A program made the translations under genes and the position numbers. Source: Rhizobium bangladeshense (GTDB lineage Bacteria > Pseudomonadota > Alphaproteobacteria > Rhizobiales > Rhizobiaceae). From it: a stretch of DNA of 64,000 bases. The notes below the pieces were generated by a model that worked only from the letters and a program-made list of their open reading frames with translations, searched no databases and was not told where the DNA came from. The stretch is from NCBI RefSeq assembly GCF_001662075.1, contig NZ_LYPL01000003.1, positions 186,001 to 250,000 of the forward strand, in the 5' to 3' direction. Below, piece after piece: positions 28,570 through 35,737 of the stretch (position 1 is the stretch's first letter; each line of letters begins with the position of its first letter).

Positions 28570-28726
28570 CGTCGTTTCTCCTTGGTTGAGTAGGAAGAAC
28601 CGCAAAAGGCCAGAACAGTTCCAACCCTACGGGATCGCCGCGGAAGCGCTCGGCGCAAAAAATATGGAACAGTGTCGCCGCCCATCGGTTGGTGAGAGGT
28701 CGCAACCCTGAAACATGGAGCCGAAA

Positions 28727-28900
28727 ATGAGCAAGACCAACGTTCGTGATCTTCAGAAACGCGCCGAACAGCAGGTGAAAAACACCAGCGCCGGCGGCCA
28801 CCTCGGCGGCACCTATTTCGGCCAGCAACCCGACGGCAAAACCACCTCGGACAGCAGCAACGACAGCGCCAAGGCTCGGCCGAACGATGGGAGCAATTGA
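28727..28900 (+). CDS. Small hydrophilic hypothetical protein (57 aa)
   Basis: MSKTNVRDLQKRAEQQVKNT followed by a Gly/Ser/Asp-rich tail (GGHLGGTYFGQQPDGK). The ggag ribosome site lies six bases before ATG 28727; a start four codons earlier is possible. Amphipathic helix then disorder. It is divergent from the two preceding small genes, 157 bases away. No recognised family. Confidence 0.55.
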   Translation: MSKTNVRDLQKRAEQQVKNTSAGGHLGGTYFGQQPDGKTTSDSSNDSAKARPNDGSN

Positions 28901-29216
28901 AGCGATAGCTACGTCTGGCCGGTTAATAAGGCCATCCGCTCAATAAATCCTTTGCGCCCGGCGACCTGGGCTCACTCCTACGGGGCTATTCAAGCCGATC
29001 GATCGGCGACTGTGGAAACCTTTTGATCAACCTCGGCGATCTCGTCGCCGACGGCTACCGCGTCGCCCGCGATGTCGAAAAACATGGCGCCATCGGCTTA
29101 CGGAGGATTACCTCCCCCTGACCCGCATCATCCTCAGCCGCGATCCCGACGAGCACTGGGGCGCGACGGCGGCGCGCCAGGCGCTGGCGAACCGCGGCAT
29201 CGAGCTTTAGACAAGC
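28901..29216. other. Gene-poor stretch with degraded coding remnants
   Basis: No intact gene. One plus-strand frame reads NLLINLGDLVADGYRVARDV and, after a stop, another reads RIILSRDPDEHWGATAARQA to a TAG at 29208-29210. Both look like protein but are broken by stops and a frame change. I cannot name the parent gene. Together with the SDR remnant at 27.9 kb this marks a decaying neighbourhood. Confidence 0.4.
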
Positions 29217-29726
29217 TCAAGGCGCGTAGCGTGTGAAGACATAGTCATGGTCTTTCACATTGCCGACATGACAGGAAAGACAGGTTTCGTGCTGGGCAAC
29301 GTCAACCGGCTTGCCGTTGACGAACCTTCCGAAGCCCCAGCCATGGCTGTCGGGATATTTCTTCGAGTCTTTCACCATGACCTGCACCGTGGTCGGAGCC
29401 CCCGGCACCGTCGCCGGCGCAAATTCCGTCGATTGTTTGCGTTTGTAGGCAAGTTTCACCAGGATCGACCCGTCGGGAAACGGCAGTGTGCCCTTCTTGT
29501 ATGCATCGACGGCAATATCGTTGCCGAGGACGGCGCGCAGTTCATCGAGCGGCGGAGCTTCCTGTGCCGGCGCGATGAATTTCCAGTCCCTGTAGCCATC
29601 GGGAATGGTGACGCCGTAGATCGGCGAGGCGTTTTCCGGCGGGGCGTCGGGGGCCGCGGAATAAGATACGGCGACACTGAGGGCGAGACTGGAAATGGCC
29701 AATAAGCCAAGGAGAGCAAGCTTCAT
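29217..29726 (-). CDS. Cytochrome P460-like heme protein
   Basis: 169 residues with a signal peptide (MKLALLGLLAISSLALSVAV). The mature part has the P460-family layout (GYRDWKFIAPAQEAPPLDELRAVLGND; KYPDSHGWGFGRF) and a single C-terminal heme-attachment motif CLSCH. Periplasmic. P460 proteins oxidise hydroxylamine or act as cytochrome c'-beta NO binders; which applies here is unknown. No nitrogen-oxide genes lie nearby. Confidence 0.85.
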   Translation of the reverse strand: MKLALLGLLAISSLALSVAVSYSAAPDAPPENASPIYGVTIPDGYRDWKFIAPAQEAPPLDELRAVLGNDIAVDAYKKGTLPFPDGSILVKLAYKRKQSTEFAPATVPGAPTTVQVMVKDSKKYPDSHGWGFGRFVNGKPVDVAQHETCLSCHVGNVKDHDYVFTRYAP

Positions 29727-29971
29727 TGAAAACTCCTGCCGGACCGATGTTCTGCGGCAAGATCGTTTCGGATTGTATCTGACGAATGTCAGTCTGCGGC
29801 CGAAATGTACCGAAGTGTAGCCGTATTCGCCCCGGCTGGGTATTCCTGTCCCTCGGCCTCTCCCGACGGATACCGCAGGAATGGCGGAAGGGAGAGGCAG
29901 AGCGCCAAGCTACGAGGAGACGCAGCGATCCGCCGCGTGTGCCATCTCTCGCAAACCTGGCGCAGCCGCCT

Positions 29972-30415
29972 TTATTCGTTGATGTCCGGCTCGACGACCT
30001 TGGCGAGATTGCGCAGCGATTCCTGCCAACCGAGATAACAGGCCTCGGGCGGAATGACGTCGGGCACGCCGGCCTGGGTGATATTCACCTCGGTGCCGAC
30101 CGAAACTTTCTTCAGCGTGACGGTGACGTCCATTTCGCCCGGCAGGTTCGGGTCTTCGAACTTGTCGGTGTAGCGGACGCGCTCACCCGGGACGAGCTCG
30201 AGGAACTCGCCGCCGAAGGCGTGGCTGTTGCCGGTCGTGAAGTTGCGGAAGGACATTCTGAAGGTGCCGCCGACGGCCGGTTCCAGGTGATGCACGGTGC
30301 AGAGAAAACCGTTCGGCGGAAGCCATTTGGCAAGGGCGTCTGCCTCGATGAAGGCGCGATAGACCTTTTCCGGGCTGGTCGCGAAAACGCGGTGCAGGCG
30401 TATGGTGCTTGGCAT
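29972..30415 (-). CDS. SRPBCC/AHSA1 family protein
   Basis: 147 residues, start after aaaaggatcaccatc. START-like helix-grip fold of the Aha1-C/polyketide-cyclase group: IRLHRVFATSPEKVYRAFIEADALAKWLPP at the N-terminus and a long C-terminal helix (GWQESLRNLAKVVEPD). Cytosolic; members bind small hydrophobic ligands. It is followed on the same strand by nothing obvious; upstream 140 bases away is the PfpI-like gene. Confidence 0.88.
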   Translation of the reverse strand: MPSTIRLHRVFATSPEKVYRAFIEADALAKWLPPNGFLCTVHHLEPAVGGTFRMSFRNFTTGNSHAFGGEFLELVPGERVRYTDKFEDPNLPGEMDVTVTLKKVSVGTEVNITQAGVPDVIPPEACYLGWQESLRNLAKVVEPDINE

Positions 30416-30555
30416 GATGGTGATCCTTTTGTGGACGGAATGAACGAGCTAAGGACGGATAAACAGTCGCCGACCCGACAGGGAACTGATCTTTTCTTCA
30501 AGAAAAATCACGCGAAGCTGATTGCGCCGCGCCGCAGACACGTTTTTCCTGCGCG

Positions 30556-31248
30556 TCAGGCCGCGGCCTGATTGCCCAGCGCGTTGAGCAGCAGGCGTGC
30601 GGCCTGCTTCGACGATGCGGGGTTCTGTCCGGTGATCAGCTGATCGTCCTGGACGACGTGCACGGCCCAGTCCTTAGTCGCTGAGAACTTGGCCCCCTGC
30701 TCCTTCAGCACGTCTTCGAGCAGATAGGGCACGACCTCGACGAGTTGCACGGCAGCCTCTTCGGAATTGGTGAAACCGGTCACCGTCCGCCCCTTGGCGA
30801 TCGGCCCGCCATCCGGCGCCTTGACCTTGGTCAGGATCCCCGGCGCGTGGCAGACGAGCGCCAGCGGCTTTCCTGCCGCGAGCGTTTCCTCGATCAGCGC
30901 ATGGGCGTTGCGGTCGTTTGTCAGATCCCAGAGTGGGCCATGGCCGCCGGGGAAGAACACGGTGTCATAATCGGCCTGATCGATGTCAGACAGCCGCAGC
31001 GTATTGGCGAGCGCGGCTGTGGCGGCTGGATCCTGTTCGAAGCGCCGCGTGTCTTCCGTCTGAAACGCCGGCTCGTTGCTCTTCGGATCGAGTGGCGGCT
31101 GGCCTCCTTTTGGCGATGCCAGCGCGACCTCCGCCCCGGCATCACGGAAGACGAAATAGGGAGCAGCAAGTTCCTCGAGCCAGAAGCCCGTTTTCTTGCC
31201 GGTATTTCCCAGCTGATCATGCGATGTGAGAACCATGAGAATTTTCAT
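30556..31248 (-). CDS. DJ-1/PfpI (type 1 glutamine amidotransferase-like) protein
   Basis: 230 residues from ATG 31248 with aaggagctggca as ribosome site; the frame upstream is not coding. The fold matches Hsp31-like DJ-1/PfpI proteins: MKILMVLTSHDQ, then FFPGGHGPLWDL with the acidic/His region, and the nucleophile elbow LVCHAPG with the reactive Cys. Such proteins act as glyoxalase III or deglycase/chaperones; activity here is inferred only from family. Confidence 0.9.
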   Translation of the reverse strand: MKILMVLTSHDQLGNTGKKTGFWLEELAAPYFVFRDAGAEVALASPKGGQPPLDPKSNEPAFQTEDTRRFEQDPAATAALANTLRLSDIDQADYDTVFFPGGHGPLWDLTNDRNAHALIEETLAAGKPLALVCHAPGILTKVKAPDGGPIAKGRTVTGFTNSEEAAVQLVEVVPYLLEDVLKEQGAKFSATKDWAVHVVQDDQLITGQNPASSKQAARLLLNALGNQAAA

Positions 31249-31489
31249 TGCCAGCTCCTTCGGCCCGGCCGGCGGACAAAGCCTTCCGCGTCCGTTCAAC
31301 GGTGAAATACTGCCTGCAATCTCATGCTGAATGCCGAAATCATAGATCGGCCGCCTCCGCGACACAAGCCTCCTGGCCTCGACCGGTTCCGCCCGAATAC
31401 CGCTGTCAGTTTTGAGGCTGAGGTGTATGAAGAACGACAGCTTGCGCATACGATCGCCGACGTCGCGCAAGCGTCCGGGGACGTTGGAA

Positions 31490-32491
31490 ATGAGCAAGCC
31501 GAATTATCGGGATATCGCCCGCCACGCCGGCGTTGGAACCGCCACGGTCGAGCGGGTCCTGAACGGGCGCGGCGGTGTGCGCCCGGAGCTGGTCGAGAAG
31601 GTCATATCCGCCGCGCGCAGCGTGGATTACCCGCGCAAACTTCCCGACGCCCATCGCGGCCTCCTCCGGATAGAAGTGCTGATGGTGCGTCCGGAAACGA
31701 GCTTCTATCGCCGCCTTTCCCTCGCCTTCGAAAGAATTGCGGCGACCCTCGATCCATTGGTCGTCGTGCACCGCAGTTTCACCGACGAGATGAATGCCGA
31801 GGCGATCGCACGGCGTATCCTGTCCGCCGACCTTCCCCGCGCCGGCCTGATCCTGGCCGTGCCGAGCAGCCCCTTGATCAGCGCCGCGGTGGAGAAGGTA
31901 AATTCGCAAGGCCTGCCCGTCGTCCACGTCGTCACCCGCGCTTCCGAGCGCGTCGGCGACTTCATCGGCATCGACAATGCTGCCGCCGGCCGGACGGCCG
32001 CGCTCTATATCAGCCGAATGGCGCCGCGGACGGGACCGGTCGTGGCGATCTGCCATCCGATCTACCAGGTGCATCGCGATCGGATCCGCGGCTTTTCGGA
32101 TTATTTTGGCGATCATCCCGGCGCCTCCAGCTTCGAGTGGCTGGGGTTCGGCGGCGACGAGGAGCGCGCCAGCGCCGATCGGCTGTGGTCGGCGCTGGAG
32201 ATGTATCCCGACCTTGCCGGTCTCTACAACGCCGGCGGCGCCAATTCCGCCCTGATCGAGGTGCTGCGCCGGCATCCTGGCGGCCGCGAGGTGTTTTTCG
32301 TCGGGCACGAACTGACCGACTATACGCGTCAGGCCTTGCTGGACGGCGTCATGGACGTGGTGCTCGACCAGGCGCCGGAGGCGCAGGCGCGGCGCGCGCT
32401 CGATCTCGTTCTGCACCGCATCGGCCTGACCGATATCAAACCGGACCAGGCACCGATCCGTTTCATCACCATCACCAAGGAAGGGCTTTGA
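31490..32491 (+). CDS. LacI-family transcriptional regulator
   Basis: 333 residues from ATG 31490. The N-terminal helix-turn-helix (YRDIARHAGVGTATVERVLNGRGGVRPEL) with hinge, then a periplasmic-binding-protein-like sensor (about 62-333) of the sugar/inositol-responsive type. It sits 169 bases upstream of the moc-like operon on the same strand, and a perfect 18-bp palindrome overlaps its stop codon. It probably controls that operon. Confidence 0.9.
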   Translation: MSKPNYRDIARHAGVGTATVERVLNGRGGVRPELVEKVISAARSVDYPRKLPDAHRGLLRIEVLMVRPETSFYRRLSLAFERIAATLDPLVVVHRSFTDEMNAEAIARRILSADLPRAGLILAVPSSPLISAAVEKVNSQGLPVVHVVTRASERVGDFIGIDNAAAGRTAALYISRMAPRTGPVVAICHPIYQVHRDRIRGFSDYFGDHPGASSFEWLGFGGDEERASADRLWSALEMYPDLAGLYNAGGANSALIEVLRRHPGGREVFFVGHELTDYTRQALLDGVMDVVLDQAPEAQARRALDLVLHRIGLTDIKPDQAPIRFITITKEGL

Positions 32492-32505
32492 TCTAATTAG
32501 ATCAA
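32488..32505. promoter_or_regulatory. Perfect 18-bp palindrome, candidate operator
   Basis: ttgatctaattagatcaa is fully self-complementary and overlaps the lacI-type stop codon, 156 bases upstream of the next start. Symmetry and length suit a LacI-family dimer, although the usual central CG is replaced by AT. It is not an FNR box (the half-sites TTGAT/ATCAA are eight bases apart rather than four). Confidence 0.5.
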
Positions 32506-32660
32506 GGAAGGCTTCGCCGTTCGCAACGCCCGCTGCTAGTTTCGCATCAGGGAGGCGATCCGGCGCGGGCCAGAACCCGGTGGATCAAGGCGCAAGTGGC
32601 GCTCTCCTTTAGCAAAACATGTGCAGGCCCGGAGACGTCCGGCACCCGGAGGAGATGCGA

Positions 32661-33695
32661 ATGGATGATCTGAAATTCGGCAAGCGCAACAAGCGCGGCG
32701 ATTGGGCGCCGGACCGGCCGGTCGAGACCGCGCCGCTTTTCGCCTTCCCGCCGCAGCTGACGGCGGTCCTGAAATGGCTGCCGCACTATTTCCTGCCGTG
32801 GAACCTGATTTTTGCCGCCTCCGCGCTCGCCTACTGGGCCTGGATCATCCCCCCTGTTGAAACGATACGGACGCTGAGCCTCGGCTGGATCGCCTGGCTT
32901 TACGCCGTCAACGCAATCGCGGTCCTGCTGTTCTACGGCGCCTTCGAACTGCATCTCTATGTGCTGAAGCGGCAGGAAAACCGGTTCAAGTACAATGGCA
33001 AATTCCCGGCCGAGCAGAAAAGCAGCGCCTTCTGGTTCCAGAGCCAGAACTTCGACAACATGCTACGCACCTTCCTGTCGGGCGTGGTGATCTGGACCGC
33101 CGTCGAGGCCGGCATGCTCTGGGCCTATGCCAACGGTTATGCGCCCTGGCTCGGCTTTGCGGAAAATCCCTGGACGCTGGCACTCGTCGCGCTCGTTGTT
33201 CCGGTCATCCATGAATTCCACTTCTTCTGCATCCATCGGCTCATCCACACGCCCTTCCTCTACAAATGGGTGCACTCGGTCCACCACAATTCGGTTAACC
33301 CCTCGCCCTGGTCGTCGCTGTCGATGCATCCGATCGAGCACATGCTCTATTTCGGCACGGCCTTCTACCATCTGCTCCTGCCGTCCAACCCGATCATCAT
33401 GCTCTACCAGCTGCATTATGCCGGTTTCGGGGCAATTCCCGGCCATGTCGGCTTCGACAAGGTCGAGATCGGCAAGGACGGGCTGGTCGATAGCCACGCC
33501 TATGCGCATTACCTCCACCACAAATATTTCGAGGTGAATTACGGCGACGCGCTCATCCCGCTCGATAAGTGGTTTGGCACCTGGCACGACGGCTCCCCGG
33601 AAGGCGAGGCGCAGATGCAGGAGCGCTACCGCCGGCGCAAGGAAATACTCGCCGCACGCAAGGCGCGCCTGGAAGTCGAAGGAGCCGCCGAATGA
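32661..33695 (+). CDS. mocD: Sterol desaturase/fatty-acid hydroxylase family oxygenase (MocD-like)
   Basis: 344 residues from ATG 32661 (ggaggagatgcga upstream; ATG 32655 is an alternative). Integral membrane di-iron enzyme: several TM helices and His boxes HEFHFFCIHRLIH, WVHSVHHNS and HAYAHYLHHKYF supply the eight or more His ligands. In Sinorhizobium MocD is the oxygenase of the MocDEF rhizopine demethylation system. Here the next genes encode a Rieske ferredoxin and a ferredoxin reductase, which fit as its electron supply. Whether rhizopine is the substrate is inferred. Confidence 0.85.
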   Translation: MDDLKFGKRNKRGDWAPDRPVETAPLFAFPPQLTAVLKWLPHYFLPWNLIFAASALAYWAWIIPPVETIRTLSLGWIAWLYAVNAIAVLLFYGAFELHLYVLKRQENRFKYNGKFPAEQKSSAFWFQSQNFDNMLRTFLSGVVIWTAVEAGMLWAYANGYAPWLGFAENPWTLALVALVVPVIHEFHFFCIHRLIHTPFLYKWVHSVHHNSVNPSPWSSLSMHPIEHMLYFGTAFYHLLLPSNPIIMLYQLHYAGFGAIPGHVGFDKVEIGKDGLVDSHAYAHYLHHKYFEVNYGDALIPLDKWFGTWHDGSPEGEAQMQERYRRRKEILAARKARLEVEGAAE

Positions 33696-34003
33696 CCTGG
33701 GTCACAGCTGGCAAACTCGACGACATCGAACAGGAAGGCGCCATCCGCTTCGACCATGGCGGACGCACCTACGCGATCTACCGCGGCCCCGACGACAGCG
33801 TCTACTGCACCGCCGGTCTCTGCACCCACGAGGCGATCCATCTCGCCGACGGACTGGTCATGGATTTTGAGGTGGAATGTCCAAAACATTCCGGCGCCTT
33901 CGACTACCGCACCGGCGAGGCATTGCGGCTGCCGGCCTGCGAAAACCTGAAAACCTATCCGGCAGAGGTGATCGATGGAAAGGTTCGCGTGGCTGTCGGT
34001 TAG
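33692..34003 (+). CDS. mocE: Rieske [2Fe-2S] ferredoxin (MocE-like)
   Basis: 103 residues; ATG 33692 overlaps the stop of mocD (ATGA). The Rieske cluster site is complete: Cys-x-His in GLCTHEAIHL and Cys-x-x-His in VECPKHSGAF, 16 residues apart. A soluble one-electron carrier to the upstream oxygenase, homologous to MocE and to NirD/biphenyl-dioxygenase-type ferredoxins. Confidence 0.92.
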   Translation: MTWVTAGKLDDIEQEGAIRFDHGGRTYAIYRGPDDSVYCTAGLCTHEAIHLADGLVMDFEVECPKHSGAFDYRTGEALRLPACENLKTYPAEVIDGKVRVAVG

Positions 34004-34078
34004 CGCACGCGCATCGGACAGGCCGATGGGGCTTCCGGGAGGAGAAGCGGGCGGCCCGGCGCCCCAAGGGAGGACGAC

Positions 34079-34153
34079 ATGAAATCGATCTGTATGGCGG
34101 CCGCTCTGGCTCTCCTCCTCACCAGCGCCGGCCACTCTCTTTCAGGAGCATAA
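34079..34153 (+). CDS. 24-residue signal-like peptide ORF between mocE and the reductase
   Basis: An ATG at 34079 follows a very strong ribosome site (aagggaggacgac). The frame reads MKSICMAAALALLLTSAGHS then LSGA and a TAA one base before the next gene's ATG (34155). It looks like a cleaved signal peptide, a small membrane peptide, or a leader that couples translation of the reductase, whose own ribosome site (caggagcataac) lies inside this ORF. It is too short to be sure it is functional. Confidence 0.5.
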   Translation: MKSICMAAALALLLTSAGHSLSGA

Positions 34154-34154
34154 C

Positions 34155-35360
34155 ATGGACGGTATCGTCATCATCGGCGCGGGCGAGTCCGGGACCCGGG
34201 CGGCCTTTGCACTGCGCGAAGCAGGCTATCGCGGATCCATCACGCTGGTCGGAACCGAACCCCATCTGCCCTATGAACGGCCGCCCCTGTCGAAAACCGT
34301 CGACGGTGCGGTGCAGCTGAAGCTGATCTGCGCGGCGGATGCGCTTGATGCAGTCGGCATCACCTATCTCAAGGGATTGTCCGCCACCAGGCTGGATGCC
34401 GACGCCGCGACCGTGACGATAAGCGACGGTCGGATATTGCATTACGAAAAGCTGCTTCTGACCACCGGCGCACGGCCGAGACGGCTTGCCTGCCCTGGCG
34501 CCGAGCGCGCACTCGACTTCCGCACCCATGCCGACGCCGAGGCCATCTTCTCCAATGTCGCCCCCGGCCGGAGCGTCGCGATTATCGGCGCCGGCCTGAT
34601 CGGCATGGAGCTCGCAGCGGTCCTTCGCGGCAGAAACGTTGCGGTCAGCGCGATCGAAGCCGCGCCGAAACCTTTGGGCCGCGCCGTCCCCGCCCGATTT
34701 GCCGAGAAGCTGCATGCCCGACATGTCGCCGAAGGGGTGCGTTTCCATCTCGATCGGGGTGTGGCGGCAATCGGCGAGGATGGAGTCACCCTGACCGACG
34801 GCAGCGTGGTGCCTGCCGATCTCGTCGTCAGCGCCATTGGGGTCCTGCCTGACATCGCCCTGGCGGAGGCGGCGGGACTGGCCACCGGCAATGGCATTCT
34901 GACGGATGCCTATCTTCGCACCAGCGTGCCGAACATCTATGCGGCAGGCGATTGCGCAGCGGTGGCTGAGCCCGGCGGAGGACATATCCGCTATGAAAGC
35001 TGGCGCAACGCCAGAACGCAGGCCGAGACCGCGGCGCGCAACATGGCCGGCAACGCCGAAGCTTTTGCCGCCATTCCCTGGTTCTGGTCCGACCAGTACG
35101 ATCTGGGCCTGCAGGTGGCGGGACAGCCGCAGCCCGCTCATCAGCCTGTCCGGCGTTTGATGCCGGCAGGCGAGCTCGAATTCTATCTCGACGATGGCCG
35201 CCTCGTGGCGGCCGCCGGCCTTGGCATCGGCAACAGCCTGGCCAAGGATATCAAGCTTGCCGAGCTGCTGATTGCCGCAGGCGTCAGTCCCTCACCCGCG
35301 GCGCTGGCCGATCCGAACGTCAACCTCAAGATGCTGCTGAAAAGCGCGCGGGCCGCATGA
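34155..35360 (+). CDS. mocF: FAD-dependent ferredoxin reductase (MocF-like)
   Basis: 401 residues. Rossmann motif for FAD at the N-terminus (IVIIGAGESGTRAAFALREAG), NAD(P) motif at ~145 (VAIIGAGLIGMELAAVL), and the FAD-binding ATG/GD motif (NIYAAGDCAAV), then a C-terminal reductase domain. Same family as rubredoxin/ferredoxin reductases of Rieske oxygenase systems. It passes electrons from NAD(P)H to the MocE-like ferredoxin. Confidence 0.9.
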   Translation: MDGIVIIGAGESGTRAAFALREAGYRGSITLVGTEPHLPYERPPLSKTVDGAVQLKLICAADALDAVGITYLKGLSATRLDADAATVTISDGRILHYEKLLLTTGARPRRLACPGAERALDFRTHADAEAIFSNVAPGRSVAIIGAGLIGMELAAVLRGRNVAVSAIEAAPKPLGRAVPARFAEKLHARHVAEGVRFHLDRGVAAIGEDGVTLTDGSVVPADLVVSAIGVLPDIALAEAAGLATGNGILTDAYLRTSVPNIYAAGDCAAVAEPGGGHIRYESWRNARTQAETAARNMAGNAEAFAAIPWFWSDQYDLGLQVAGQPQPAHQPVRRLMPAGELEFYLDDGRLVAAAGLGIGNSLAKDIKLAELLIAAGVSPSPAALADPNVNLKMLLKSARAA

Positions 35361-35524
35361 CCCAGAAGCCGCTGATCTTCCAGTCGCTCTGGGCCATGGA
35401 GCGCCGGCACACGGACGGGTTCGAGCGCACACTCGACGAGAACATCGCAACCGACAGATGGGCCGAGGCACTGGCGCTGCGCCAGATGGTGCGTGAGCTG
35501 TGGGATGCCCAGGAACGGCTCTAA
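35357..35524 (+). CDS. Small hypothetical protein (55 aa), last gene of moc-like operon
   Basis: ATG 35357 overlaps the reductase stop (ATGA), strong evidence for translational coupling. Reads MTQKPLIFQSLWAMERRHTD, then GFERTLDENIATDRWAEALA, then LRQMVRELWDAQERL. A soluble, helical protein with two amphipathic helices. No family recognised; the coupling suggests it belongs to the oxygenase system. Confidence 0.65.
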   Translation: MTQKPLIFQSLWAMERRHTDGFERTLDENIATDRWAEALALRQMVRELWDAQERL

Positions 35525-35669
35525 CTCCTTCTCTCGCCCGCCGCTTGCGGCAGCTTCTCAATGCCGGCGATCGCTCCGTCTCATCGGTGCGGGCGTCCAC
35601 AGCGGCGAACAGGCCGGGGTTGAGGTTTGGGGATTGTTAATCAGAAATGCCTAATGTAAATCTTAACGA

Positions 35670-35702
35670 GCACAAGTTGTGCGGGAGTAGAGTTGCTATA
35701 AT
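35670..35702 (+). promoter_or_regulatory. Palindrome and -10-like box upstream of the GGDEF-EAL gene
   Basis: gcacaagttgtgc (35670-35682) is a perfect palindrome around a central g, and tataat lies at 35697-35702, 36 bases before the start codon. No good -35 at 17 bp is visible, so this may be an activator-dependent promoter. A Shine-Dalgarno (aaggagag) lies at about 35721-35728. Confidence 0.45.
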
Positions 35703-35737
35703 ATCTGGTAGGATATTCGATAAGGAGAGCCTCCTAC

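Noticed and set aside
32488..32505. FNR/Anr box
   Set aside because: TTGAT and ATCAA half-sites are present but eight bases apart rather than four; kept only as a general palindrome.
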